Of a stretch of DNA of 64,000 bases, positions 34,855 through 43,590 are shown one piece after another. The stretch comes from an uncultured Peptococcaceae bacterium (GTDB taxonomy: Bacteria > Bacillota > Peptococcia > Peptococcales > Peptococcaceae). Numbering within the stretch: the stretch's first letter is position 1; each line of letters begins with the position of its first letter. Under the pieces are notes generated by a model that was not told where the DNA came from, did no database searches, and was given only the letters and a program-made list of their open reading frames with translations. The stretch is from positions 1 through 64,000 of the forward strand of contig CAJUDO010000010.1 of assembly GCA_910585405.1 (NCBI GenBank), written 5' to 3'. The position numbers were made by a program, and so were the translations under genes.

Positions 34855-37344
34855 ATGATGACAGGTTGTTGTTGTCCGGTGCTCACACCGCAGGAAGATT
34901 ACATTATCAATGGTGTAGAGATAAAACGGGAAGGCAGAGAGAGAACTTTAAAAATTAATGATTTGATCAGGAAAGAGCCTATTCGCATGAACATTGAGCG
35001 TGCGGTTTTGTTTACCCAGTCCATGAAAGAGACAGAAGGAGAGAATTTATCGCTACGTTGGGCCAAGGCTTTGCTGCATATTGCTGAACATATCGGCGTT
35101 TATGTGGAGCCAGACTATGAGCTGTTGGTGGGAAAAACCAACGGAGCGGGAATAGGGCGCTACAGCATTTTGTATCCAGAACTGGATGGGCCGTCTCTGC
35201 TGCAATTACGCGGCGCCGAAAAAAGACCGGTCAGTCCTTTTCAGATGTCTGAGGAAGATTTGCAGGTTGTAGAGGAGGTTTTGTATCCCTACTGGAAAGA
35301 TGGCAGCTATGCGCAGGCTTATGTGCAGGCTTTGCCCGACGAAACACGAAAAATCATTTTTGGAGAGGACAAAAATAATTTCAGCAAGCAGCAGTTTGTA
35401 ATTTCCCAATCTACCACGGCTCGTTCCAGCTCTAACTTTAATTATGATTTGGAAACGATTTTGAAACGGGGAATGAAGAGCTATCTGAAAGAAGCAGAGG
35501 CAAGACTGGCAAAAGCAAAAGAACATCCCGGTCAGTATGTAAAAGAAGGTGCTTTCTGGGAAGCTGCTGTCATTTGTTGTCAGGCATTTACTATATTTGT
35601 CAAACGGTATGCAGAAGAAACCCGGCGGGTTGCGGAGACAGTAAGTGATTCTGTGCGTAGGGCGGAATTGTTAGAAATGGCAGAAAATTGTGCATGGGTA
35701 GCGGAAAATCCGGCAAGAGATTTTCGCACAGCGATGCAGTTGCAGTGGTTTGTCATGGTATTTGTCCGTTTGGAGCAGATGAATGGCGCTTCTCTGGGCA
35801 ATGCCCGCATGGACCAGCACCTGCTCCCTTATTATCAGCAGGATATTGCCAACGGCAAATTGACAAGAGCACAGGCGAAAGAGCTGTTGGAATGTTATTG
35901 GCTCAATTTATCTCAGATTACGCTGGTGCCCATTGCGGAATCATCTTCCAAGCTGTTTGAGGCTTATGCTCATTTTGAAACGGTTACAATCGGTGGTCAG
36001 ACAAGAGACGGCGCAGACGCCACTAATGAATTATCCTATCTGATATTGGAATCCAAACAGGGCTTCCCCACCACCTATCCCGATTTGGCGGTGCGGGTTC
36101 ACTCTGGTTCTCCAGAAAAATTCCTGCGTGCCTGTGCTGAGGTAATCAAGGAAGGGCAAGGTTTTCCTAAATTATTTAATGATGAAGAAATTGTGCCACT
36201 GTATATTTCAAAAGGGGCGACGTATGCAGAAGCCTTGGATTATGCGGTATCCGGCTGCACAGAAACCCGCATTGTCAACAGAGAAACCTATACCAATGGT
36301 TGCTCCGGCATCAACCTGGGTGCGATTATTGAGATGACGATGAATAATGGACGGCTGAGAATTTTAAATAATAAGCAGATTGGGTTGCCTACCGGAAATC
36401 CCCGCAACTTTAAGACCTTTGATGAATTTTTTGCCGCCTATCAGGCACAGCACGAATATATTTTGCGTCACGCGATGATTCAGCAGATGGTATCCGATGA
36501 GGTTCGTCCCACAAAATTGGCTGCGCCGCTAACCTCACTATTTGTCGGCGCCTGCAGAGATGCCGCTACAGATATCAATGATTATGTACCAAACAGTATT
36601 CGAGAAGCCTTTGTCGGTCATATTGGCTACGCAACGATGATTGACTCCATCGCTGCTGTGAAAAAGGTAATTTATGACGATAAGGCGGCAACAATGGATG
36701 AGTTGGTAAAAGCTTTGGATGCCAATTTTGAAGGATATGAGGTGCTGCAGCAGATGTTGATTCATGCACCTAAATATGGAAATAACGACCCGTATGCAGA
36801 TGAAATCGGCAAAAAAATTGACCGCTTTATCTGTGAATATCTGGCCAACAATCCGGGGCTGCATGATGAAATTTATTCTATGCGCGTTGTGCCTGTTACA
36901 TTCCATATCCCCAGCGGGAAAGTAACCGGGGCCACACCCAACGGAAGAAAAGCAGGCGAATATTTGTCCGAAGGCTCCAGCGCTTCTCACGGTGCGGAAA
37001 ACAGTGGCCCGACAGCAATCCTGTTGTCTAATCGAAACGTAAAAAATGAAGGCTATAAGGAACGGGCGGCTCGTCTTTTGAATATCAAGTTGTCGCCGGG
37101 TATGGTGGCTGGAGAAGAGGGTACGAAACGGTTGGTTTCTTTTATTCGTACCTGGTGTGATTTGAAATTATGGCATGTGCAGTTCAATGTGGTGAATAAG
37201 GATACACTGGTAGCCGCCAAAGCCGAGCCTATGAAATATAAAGATTTGATTGTCCGTGTGGCGGGCTACAGTGCCTACTTTGTGGATATGTCTCCGACCT
37301 TGCAGGATGAATTGATCGGCAGAGCGGAGCTGGCTATTTCATAA
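34855..37344 (+). CDS. Glycyl radical enzyme 2, putative sulfonate C-S lyase
   Basis: The product has 829 residues and is a close paralogue of GRE1 along its full length. It starts after TAGGGGGA. Cys468 and Glu470 (S-G-C-T-E-T), radical Gly804 (R-V-A-G-Y-S), Arg190 and Arg677 are almost identical in position to the recalled isethionate sulfite-lyase residues (468, 470, 805, 189, 678). Asn194 aligns with the recalled Gln193, as in GRE1, so the substrate may differ from isethionate. The two paralogues differ mainly around residues 95-110 and 350-360. It closes the carrier-MFS-nitroreductase operon and is followed by a terminator. No activase is adjacent. Confidence 0.75.
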   Translation: MMTGCCCPVLTPQEDYIINGVEIKREGRERTLKINDLIRKEPIRMNIERAVLFTQSMKETEGENLSLRWAKALLHIAEHIGVYVEPDYELLVGKTNGAGIGRYSILYPELDGPSLLQLRGAEKRPVSPFQMSEEDLQVVEEVLYPYWKDGSYAQAYVQALPDETRKIIFGEDKNNFSKQQFVISQSTTARSSSNFNYDLETILKRGMKSYLKEAEARLAKAKEHPGQYVKEGAFWEAAVICCQAFTIFVKRYAEETRRVAETVSDSVRRAELLEMAENCAWVAENPARDFRTAMQLQWFVMVFVRLEQMNGASLGNARMDQHLLPYYQQDIANGKLTRAQAKELLECYWLNLSQITLVPIAESSSKLFEAYAHFETVTIGGQTRDGADATNELSYLILESKQGFPTTYPDLAVRVHSGSPEKFLRACAEVIKEGQGFPKLFNDEEIVPLYISKGATYAEALDYAVSGCTETRIVNRETYTNGCSGINLGAIIEMTMNNGRLRILNNKQIGLPTGNPRNFKTFDEFFAAYQAQHEYILRHAMIQQMVSDEVRPTKLAAPLTSLFVGACRDAATDINDYVPNSIREAFVGHIGYATMIDSIAAVKKVIYDDKAATMDELVKALDANFEGYEVLQQMLIHAPKYGNNDPYADEIGKKIDRFICEYLANNPGLHDEIYSMRVVPVTFHIPSGKVTGATPNGRKAGEYLSEGSSASHGAENSGPTAILLSNRNVKNEGYKERAARLLNIKLSPGMVAGEEGTKRLVSFIRTWCDLKLWHVQFNVVNKDTLVAAKAEPMKYKDLIVRVAGYSAYFVDMSPTLQDELIGRAELAIS

Positions 37345-37405
37345 GGTGTTTAGAACTTGCTCCGCTATTCTGGTGGACGACGTTTGCCAAATTTGTTCAA
37401 TCATA

Positions 37406-37444
37406 AAAATGTTGGGATTGCCTTCACGGCTCCCAACATTTTTT
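37406..37444 (+). terminator. Terminator after GRE2
   Basis: A perfect 12-bp stem (37406-37417 with 37431-37442) with a 13-base loop is followed by T. Confidence 0.88.
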
Positions 37445-37612
37445 GTAGCGCACTATTTGTAGGTAAGATTCAATGTAGGCGAGATGTGGAGAAGCTTGGG
37501 GAAAAGATGAAGAATCTTTTGGGAATTGTGGAGAAGCTTTACCGAAGTTTATTTTTGTGTTATGATAACGAGGACAGCAAAAATAAGTTTTGGCGGGAAA
37601 GAGAGGCATATC

Positions 37613-37951
37613 ATGAAAAGAAATTTATCAATTCTGTTAGTTCTGTTTCTAACGATGGGATTTTTGTTGGGTGGCTGCGGCAACAAGGAGCAAAAACAGC
37701 AGCGAGAAGAACCGCAAACTTCAGGAGAGATTTTCACTTTGACAGGAGAGTTTCAGGGGCTGGCAGACAGCCATAGCGCGGAAGTGATTGTCGATGGAGA
37801 AGCACAATCCTACCAATTTTTTGACGAAGATGTTGCCGCTGTATTGGAAGGATTGGATGCCGGTACGACCATTCAATTTGATGTAGAAAACAATGCTGAA
37901 AATCAGCTGCAAATGATTGTGAAGCTGTATGAGGCGCCAGCAGAAGGATAA
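37613..37951 (+). CDS. Small lipoprotein
   Basis: The product has 112 residues from ATG 37613, after GAGAGG. A hydrophobic signal (residues 5-20) ends in L-G-G-C with Cys22, a lipobox. The mature part is acidic and strand-rich, about 90 residues, with a pattern of a small beta-barrel (V-I-V-D-G-E-A-Q-S-Y-Q-F). I do not recognise the family. It is flanked by terminators on both sides, so it is transcribed alone. Confidence 0.75.
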   Translation: MKRNLSILLVLFLTMGFLLGGCGNKEQKQQREEPQTSGEIFTLTGEFQGLADSHSAEVIVDGEAQSYQFFDEDVAAVLEGLDAGTTIQFDVENNAENQLQMIVKLYEAPAEG

Positions 37952-38350
37952 GGAGCAAGCATAATAAATAGGGATATAGAAGAGGATGGAGACCTTACAA
38001 CAGAGGTAGCTGTCCTCTTTTTGTGTGGAGAAAAGGGCTGTATAAATTTATTCTGAACAAGAAAAATGCAGCTACGTTTTTAGGATGATATCTGCATAAT
38101 TGTATTGTATCTATATTACCAGTTGTGCAGAAAAGGTTCAACGGTGTCAGTCCTTTGAAAAAAGGCCCTTCTTCCTTTGTGCGCTGTTTGTCTGTATAGT
38201 AAATATTGAAAGGAGGATATAAGTTTTATAAAAATTATGGATAGCCTATCGTATCTCGCTGTACCATTGTTTATACAGCGGAAGAGATTCCTAATGAAGA
38301 TACGCAGTGGCATTGTTTCAGAGCTTATGAAAGTAAGGGGTTCAAATTTT
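37952..38350. other. Intergenic stretch with a terminator near 37981-38022
   Basis: AGAGGA (37981) pairs with TCCTCT (near 38013) before a TTTTT run, with internal pairing, ending the lipoprotein transcript. From 38023 to 38350 I see no gene; a long open frame from 38237 leads into the fragment at 38351. Confidence 0.55.
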
Positions 38351-38770
38351 ATGACAACGCAACAACCTAAGGTATGGTTTATTACCGGTGCAGGCAAAGG
38401 TATTGGTCGAGCCATTGCAGAAGCAGCACTGGCCCACGGCGATTTTGTAGCAGCGACGACCATAAACGAAAAGGATAGCGACAATACAGAGGCGTATTTC
38501 AACAGCTATGCTACAAACCCCAGTGTGCATTTAGCGGGCGGACTCTTTTCTTGGATTAATGCTATCGCAGAAAATGTGGGTGTTGGTCTGATTATAGATG
38601 TGGCATGTCGTCACAGTGCCAAAACCCGCGATTTATTCGATAAGATAAAAACGTTGACCATTAAAGAGGACACTAGCTTTCAGTCATGCTTTATTTTGCC
38701 GCCAAATTATTCTAATGCTGTGTCACAATTCGTAGAGTTTGCGTGCAATGAGTTGCGCAGAATTGTTTGA
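38351..38770 (+). pseudogene. Chimeric remnant: SDR N-terminus joined to LysR C-terminus
   Basis: The frame encodes 139 residues. The first 45 are the start of an SDR (W-F-I-T-G-A-G-K-G-I-G-R-A). It then loses all SDR features. The last 75 residues read like the end of a LysR effector domain (a V-G-V-G-L-I-I stretch, then strands and a C-terminal F-V-E-F-A-C-N-E-L-R-R helix). Neither half can work alone. A deletion that fused two neighbouring genes, like the SDR/LysR pair at 29-31 kb, explains it best. Confidence 0.6.
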
Positions 38771-38986
38771 CATTGCTAGATAAATTCAATTTATAAACGT
38801 TCCCGATACCATATCCGCATGAAATAATTTTTAGCCTAATGTGCTGAAAATTTGATTCGGTGCAGATTTTTGGCGATTGGGAACGTTTTTTTCAAAGATG
38901 GAGACAGTCTGCTAAGATAAGTCTATAGAAACAATTTCAGAATTTTAGAGAAAAAATGAAGAAATAAGAAATTTTTTTGCTAAAAG
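38771..38986. terminator. Structured stretch ending in a terminator
   Basis: AACGTTCCC (38796-38804) pairs with GGGAACGTT (38879-38887), directly followed by T7. The 74-base interior has further short pairings. It could be an ordinary terminator of the chimeric gene or the end of a small RNA. Confidence 0.5.
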
Positions 38987-39023
38987 TGTCCGAAATGGAC
39001 AAATTTTTTCGTATTTATATAAT
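38987..39023 (+). promoter_or_regulatory. Promoter with overlapping inverted repeat
   Basis: TGGACA (38996-39001), 16 bases, TATAAT (39018-39023). The inverted repeat TGTCC-N5-GGACA (38987-39001) covers the -35 and may bind a repressor of the membrane-protein genes that follow. Confidence 0.6.
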
Positions 39024-39089
39024 AGAGGACAAATATAGGAAATGTCGCAGAATTGTCTCCAGCGATTGGGAGAGGAAAAGGAGTACAGT

Positions 39090-39668
39090 ATGAATAACAA
39101 AATAGGACGAATGTTTTGCAAATATGTAAAATATGGTGGCATCCTTTTAGGTGTGCTGATATGTATACCGCTTTTTTGTTTCGGTATCGTTTTTATATCC
39201 TACCAGATAGAAGGATGGAAAACTGAGCATATGATTGTAAATGAATATGAAGATCCTCTTGCTGTTGGTGAAGTATGGGAGGAAGAACCATTTTCTTTTA
39301 CATTGGAACGGGTGAGTTTGGTCAATGCTGAAGCGTGGCAGGGGCAAATTCCTTTTTCACAATCCAGGTATAAAGAGTATGATTTTTGTAAAGCGCTTGA
39401 ATTAGAATTTTCCTTTTTGCCAAAGGAAACAGGTGAAAGTTTGGACGACACATATTCGTTTTATCCCGGAGCTCAGGATGCAGAAGGTCATGTGGCAGGT
39501 CCACTTCCTTTGCCGAGCAGTTTGGAAGGAGATTTGACCGCTCAGGATCATCATTGTGTGATTTTGACGACAAAGAATGCCCATGTTATTCACATAACTG
39601 TGAATGTGCCTTATGGGGAAAGACGGTATCGAAAGGTTTATGAATTTTATGTAAATGCACAAGAATGA
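39090..39668 (+). CDS. Membrane-anchored exported protein, paralogue A
   Basis: The product has 192 residues from ATG 39090 after AAAAGGAG. One membrane helix (about 14-38) is followed by an extracellular strand-rich domain. A G-E-V-W-E-E-E-P-F-S-F-T-L motif near 55 is shared with the next gene product (D-T-W-E-E-G-T-L-F-A-V-Q-V), so the two are tandem paralogues. The pattern resembles DUF4352/DUF5027-type Firmicute surface proteins, without certainty. The function is unknown. Confidence 0.7.
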   Translation: MNNKIGRMFCKYVKYGGILLGVLICIPLFCFGIVFISYQIEGWKTEHMIVNEYEDPLAVGEVWEEEPFSFTLERVSLVNAEAWQGQIPFSQSRYKEYDFCKALELEFSFLPKETGESLDDTYSFYPGAQDAEGHVAGPLPLPSSLEGDLTAQDHHCVILTTKNAHVIHITVNVPYGERRYRKVYEFYVNAQE

Positions 39669-39752
39669 AAAAGTGCTGAAAATTATTGTTGCGGAAAAAT
39701 ACAGGAAATGTGGCAGAGTTATATATGCGATTTCGTGAAGGAGGAAAATTTT

Positions 39753-40424
39753 ATGGGCGAATATTTGAAACTGATTCGGGATATGGCGGGCATTTTACTG
39801 ATAGGGGTTCTGGCTCTATATGCTCTTTTTGTGACGGTTTGCTGTATTTGGTTCGGGATGAGTCCGATTACATTTATACAGGTATTTCATTTTGACAAAG
39901 AGGTATCTGTCATGCCTGATAATATTTCGAGCAGTTCTTCGGCTGTTTTGGAAATCGGAGATACGTGGGAAGAGGGCACACTTTTTGCAGTGCAGGTGCA
40001 GGCGATAGAAGAAATTTCTTTAGAAGCGTTTCAAGCGATAAATGATAATAGGTTTACGACAGTCACATCAGAAGACGATATGCGTGCTTTTCAGGTAAAT
40101 ATTACGCTTGAAAATAAAAACTATACTGGAATAGAAACCACTGCTTACGGCTATGTGGATGGGATGTATGCAATTGTACATGTTTTTGGAGAAACTACCG
40201 GTCCGCTATTGGGCACTCTTGGAGAATTGGGAATTACGAAAAGTGTGGATGGAGGTGTGACCGCGATACCAAAGGGCGGAGAAGAAGAACGTTCCTATGC
40301 TTTTTTAGTTCCTGATGGGGAAAATGAAATCAAAATCGCGATAGAGATTCTTGACGAGGAAAACGGGAAAAATCTTTATCGGAAAGAGTATAGGTATTCC
40401 ATGCCAGGCAAAGATGAAACGTAA
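39753..40424 (+). CDS. Membrane-anchored exported protein, paralogue B
   Basis: The product has 223 residues from ATG 39753 after GGAGG. A membrane helix spans about residues 8-35. The external domain repeats the layout of paralogue A and is longer at the C-terminus. The two genes lie 84 bases apart and are probably co-transcribed from the promoter at 38996. I recognise no enzyme motif. Confidence 0.7.
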   Translation: MGEYLKLIRDMAGILLIGVLALYALFVTVCCIWFGMSPITFIQVFHFDKEVSVMPDNISSSSSAVLEIGDTWEEGTLFAVQVQAIEEISLEAFQAINDNRFTTVTSEDDMRAFQVNITLENKNYTGIETTAYGYVDGMYAIVHVFGETTGPLLGTLGELGITKSVDGGVTAIPKGGEEERSYAFLVPDGENEIKIAIEILDEENGKNLYRKEYRYSMPGKDET

Positions 40425-40552
40425 AATATTTTCCTAATTGATGAAAAATTCTGTAACCTTAAAAAGTATAAGACTATTTTGAATGTATAGATAAATTGGA
40501 GTCTTTGCTGAAAAGCAGGTGGAAAGCTAATTTAAAGTTAGGAGGAAGGCTC

Positions 40553-41128
40553 GTGTGTGAAAATTTCAAGAAAATAATTGCGGTCATGTCAATAGCAATC
40601 ATGGCTATGAGTGCGGGACTACCGGTATTTGCCAAAGAAGGAAGTGGGTTTGACAATTTAAGTCCAGAGGAAGTTTATCAATATTTGCTGGATAGAGGTG
40701 TTTCAAGTGAACAGCTGAATCTGTTAAATGATGAAATTTTGGAGAGTGCTATGCGTCAGGCAGAGGCGAATGATTTCACAGACGCACAGGTACAGCAATA
40801 TATTGAAGGACAGATTTCTATCATGATAGATTCGCAAATTATTTCTCATGAAGAAGCTGTTTTGTCAGAGGATGGAAGTACATTTATCACCTCACATGGA
40901 GAATACCCAAATCTATTGCAGCGATACAAAAGTCGATATACAGGAGAATGTACTGCAAATGGTGTTATGTCCAATAGCTTTGTAACATTATGGAGTACAC
41001 GACTTGACGCGATGGAACAAAGGGGAGATTGCTTGGATATAAAAGGTGCAGGCGACTATATTTTGGTGACTGTATTTGCAGCATCTTACGTCGTGGTAAC
41101 AACAGTGCTCATTCATATATGTCTTTAG
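40553..41128 (+). CDS. Exported protein with C-terminal membrane helix
   Basis: The product has 191 residues from GTG 40553, 6 bases after AGGAGG. A signal peptide ends near A-K-E (about residue 28). A helical middle part (L-S-P-E-E-V-Y-Q-Y-L-L-D-R-G) is rich in Glu and Gln. The C-terminus is a hydrophobic segment (about 168-190) that would anchor the protein. The family is not recognised. Confidence 0.65.
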   Translation: MCENFKKIIAVMSIAIMAMSAGLPVFAKEGSGFDNLSPEEVYQYLLDRGVSSEQLNLLNDEILESAMRQAEANDFTDAQVQQYIEGQISIMIDSQIISHEEAVLSEDGSTFITSHGEYPNLLQRYKSRYTGECTANGVMSNSFVTLWSTRLDAMEQRGDCLDIKGAGDYILVTVFAASYVVVTTVLIHICL

Positions 41129-41235
41129 CTGTGAATTGTGTCGGAGCTAGATATGCTTGACTTTTGCAGGAGAATGTGTGTCAAGAAAGCGACAATTCTA
41201 AAAAGAAAATTACGTATGAGAGAGGCGGAATAAAG

Positions 41236-41442
41236 ATGTCAAAAGGAAAAGTGATTTATGTGTTATTGTTATTATCTGGTTTGTTATGTGTCATTTTATT
41301 GCTCTGCGCAACGCATTCTGTGATTCCTTTACGTCCCTTTGCGATAAAATTCGGCATATTTTATTCGGCGGCAATTACGTTGACGGCAATGGGGATGTTG
41401 TTATATCGTTTTATTGGAAGTATGATAAAAGAGCGGAAGTAA
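41236..41442 (+). CDS. Small two-helix membrane protein
   Basis: The 68-residue product has hydrophobic segments at about 6-26 and 38-60 and a basic C-terminal tail. It starts at ATG 41236 after AGAGGCGGA. It follows the exported protein at 40553 and may be its partner. Confidence 0.55.
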   Translation: MSKGKVIYVLLLLSGLLCVILLLCATHSVIPLRPFAIKFGIFYSAAITLTAMGMLLYRFIGSMIKERK

Positions 41443-41667
41443 GCAGGAGGAGAGGAAACAATGAAAAAGGTGTTAATTTGTATTATGAAAAAGTTCTTTT
41501 AAAAAATGTTTTACGTGAAACATTTTGATTTTATAAGGTTGCTTAAAATGAAAAAATACTCCAGCATTTGCTAAAATATTTGTACAGAGAAAGAATGCAA
41601 TACATACTTATTGAAGCCATTTTTTTGCATAAATAGAGTTTTTGCAGAAGAAAATTTTTCATGTATC
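41443..41667. other. AT-rich intergenic stretch
   Basis: No convincing gene. Short frames have no start context. Confidence 0.4.
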
Positions 41668-41696
41668 TTGCAATCTGTTCATGTATATGCTATCAT
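41668..41696 (+). promoter_or_regulatory. Promoter of the 6S-like RNA
   Basis: TTGCAA (41668-41673), 17 bases, TATCAT (41691-41696). The start of transcription would be near 41703, exactly where the structured RNA begins. Confidence 0.75.
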
Positions 41697-41702
41697 AAAA
41701 AC

Positions 41703-41895
41703 AGGTTAAAACCTCCCTGCTAGGTACGTGTTATCTGGTATGTTTTTGACCAACACCTTTTATATGGGAATCCGGGCTCTGCTGGCGGATTTGATGCCGC
41801 CTATGTCTAGGCGGAACGCTGAAATCAGCAGGAGGATACCCACCTGCACATGCAGGTTCAAAACGCTGGGTATTACGGCTGTGTGGGGTTTTATG
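41703..41895 (+). ncRNA. ssrS: Probable 6S RNA
   Basis: About 190 bases, non-coding, with its own promoter and terminator. The ends pair (AAAACCTC at 41708 with GGGGTTTT at 41885). An interior arm (CTGCTG with CAGCAG) encloses a CCGCCTA/TAGGCGG hairpin. Near the 3' side, TACCCA pairs with TGGGTA around a CCTGCA/TGCAGG hairpin, and the adjoining CACCT...AGGTTCA is reminiscent of 6S RNAs. A long rod with a central opening fits 6S RNA, which traps the housekeeping RNA polymerase. The family call rests on recollection of this layout, not on an alignment. Confidence 0.6.
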
Positions 41896-41896
41896 A

Positions 41897-41931
41897 AGAA
41901 AACGATTGGGGAACCAGTCGTTTTTTTCTAT
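41897..41931 (+). terminator. Terminator of the 6S-like RNA
   Basis: An 11-bp stem (AAAACGATTGG with CCAGTCGTTTT, one G-U pair) with a GGAA loop is followed by T, just after the RNA's closing helix. Confidence 0.85.
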
Positions 41932-41983
41932 TTCTATGCAAATTTTAAACATAAAAGAACAGAGAAAGATATGGAGGAAACGT

Positions 41984-42529
41984 ATGCAGGAATTGTGGAA
42001 GCTATTTTGGATTTTTTTTCGCATTGGAGCGTTTACGTTTGGCGGCGGCTATGTAATGATTCCTATTATTCAGCATGAAATCAGCGAAAAACATAAGTTG
42101 ATTGATGAGGCTGATTTATCGGAAATTTTGGTGATCGCGCAATCCTTGCCGGGGATGATGGCTGTCAATGCAGCGACGTCGGTGGGATTTCGTTTAAAGG
42201 GAAAAGTGGGTGCAATTGTCTGTGCTTTGGGAGTGGCTTTGCCATCGTTTTTGATTATTGTCTTTTTGGCCAATTTGATTATCCGTTATAGTGAAGACAG
42301 CCATGTATTAGGTGCTTTTCAATGGGTGAGAGCTGTTGTGGTAGGGATGATTGTGGCAGCGGCTGTAAAAATGGGAAAGCCCTGCTTGCATAATAAAAAG
42401 CAAATGGTATTGGTGGCAGTGGCGTTGCTTCTGGCAATTGGGCAGGTACATCCTGTTCTATTGATATTAGGCGGTGCTTTGGCGGGATGGTGGATTACCA
42501 GACCGGAAGAGGAGGGCGGCAGACAATGA
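41984..42529 (+). CDS. Chromate transporter subunit, short ChrA type
   Basis: The product has 181 residues from ATG 41984 after ATGGAGGAA. It has the CHR domain start F-x-F-F-R-I-G-A-F-T-F-G-G-G-Y-V-M-I-P and about five membrane helices. Short-chain CHR proteins occur as pairs of half-size genes; the second half follows with a 4-base overlap. The family exports chromate or related oxyanions. The true cargo in this anaerobe is unknown. Confidence 0.88.
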   Translation: MQELWKLFWIFFRIGAFTFGGGYVMIPIIQHEISEKHKLIDEADLSEILVIAQSLPGMMAVNAATSVGFRLKGKVGAIVCALGVALPSFLIIVFLANLIIRYSEDSHVLGAFQWVRAVVVGMIVAAAVKMGKPCLHNKKQMVLVAVALLLAIGQVHPVLLILGGALAGWWITRPEEEGGRQ

Positions 42530-43074
42530 GTTTGTATTTGGAAATGATGCTTGTCTTTGCAATGATTGGTCTGTTTTGTTTTGGCGGTGGTTATGGCATA
42601 TTACCCTTTATCCAAGGGGAAGTAATTGGCCGCGGGTGGATGACAGCGCAGGAGTTTGTCAATGTGATTGCAGTCTCGGAGAGTACGCCGGGACCGCTGG
42701 GTATCAATGTGGCGACTTATGTAGGCTTTAAGATGGGCGGTATTGTGGGCGCGATGTTTAGCACCATTGGATTGATGTTGCCGGCTTTCTTTTTGGTAAT
42801 GCTGGTGACGCGAATTTTACAGACAGCGACTGGGGAAAAGGTTTGGAAGCGGTTGACGGTAGGAATTCGGCCTGCGGTAGTGGGATTGATTTTTTATGCG
42901 GCGTGGTCCATTGCCAAAACGGTTTTGCTGCAACAGAACGGCACCGATGTTTCCTTGGACTTTTTAGGAATTCTTTTAGCAGTGATTGGCTTTGTGGCCA
43001 TTCATAAATGGAAGCTGCATCCTGTGATTTTGATTGGCACTGCGGCGATTTTGGGCGCATTCTTGGCTGGATGA
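42526..43074 (+). CDS. Chromate transporter subunit, partner half
   Basis: The product has 182 residues. A second CHR domain (F-C-F-G-G-G-Y-G-I-L-P-F-I-Q-G-E) and A-V-S-E-S-T-P-G-P-L-G-I-N near 55 are present. The start overlaps the previous stop (ATGA), indicating coupled translation and a heteromeric carrier. About five membrane helices. Confidence 0.88.
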   Translation: MSLYLEMMLVFAMIGLFCFGGGYGILPFIQGEVIGRGWMTAQEFVNVIAVSESTPGPLGINVATYVGFKMGGIVGAMFSTIGLMLPAFFLVMLVTRILQTATGEKVWKRLTVGIRPAVVGLIFYAAWSIAKTVLLQQNGTDVSLDFLGILLAVIGFVAIHKWKLHPVILIGTAAILGAFLAG

Positions 43075-43101
43075 GGAATTGAAAGTTCCGTATAAATTTG
43101 T

Positions 43102-43142
43102 TTGACAATTTTCTGCAGGTATAGTAGTATATTAACATACTA
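43102..43142 (+). promoter_or_regulatory. Promoter and palindromic operator of the TrpR-like gene
   Basis: TTGACA (43102-43107), 17 bases, TAGTAT (43125-43130). The palindrome TAGTAT-N6-ATACTA (43125-43142) covers the -10. Autoregulation by the TrpR-like protein encoded 30 bases downstream is likely. Confidence 0.7.
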
Positions 43143-43172
43143 AAGTGTTACAGATGGAAAGGGTGCGGGGGT

Positions 43173-43475
43173 ATGTATCACAGTAAATTGGAAGACGAGC
43201 AAATAGATGGGCTGTTTGTTGCGATACAGCAACTGGAAACAAAAGAAGAATTTTATCGTTTCTTTGAGGACATCTCCACTGTTTCTGAGATCAAGGCGTT
43301 GGCGCAGAGGATGGAGGTTGCAAAAATGCTGGATCAGGAGCGGACCTATACGGACATTGCCAACAAGACCGGCGCCAGTACGGCAACCATCAGTCGTGTG
43401 AAACGCTGCCTGAATTATGGGGCGGACGGTTATCAGCTGGTATTAAAACGTTTGAAGGAAAAAAGTTTAATCTAA
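43173..43475 (+). CDS. YerC/TrpR-like DNA-binding regulator
   Basis: The 100-residue product is all helical. It matches the YerC/YecD group of TrpR-fold proteins: E-F-Y-R-F-F-E-D-I-S-T-V-S-E-I-K-A-L-A-Q-R, then a helix-turn-helix D-I-A-N-K-T-G-A-S-T-A-T-I-S-R-V near 62-77. The start ATG follows a purine-rich site. A palindrome at its promoter suggests self-repression. Confidence 0.88.
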   Translation: MYHSKLEDEQIDGLFVAIQQLETKEEFYRFFEDISTVSEIKALAQRMEVAKMLDQERTYTDIANKTGASTATISRVKRCLNYGADGYQLVLKRLKEKSLI

Positions 43476-43590
43476 AATTTTTAGATGCTTTTTTATTTTT
43501 AATTGCTGACTTGATATAAAATATGAAAAAATGTTTAAAAAGCTAAAACAGTAAAAATGATTTTTGCCATATTGGAAAATATGTTTTGTT

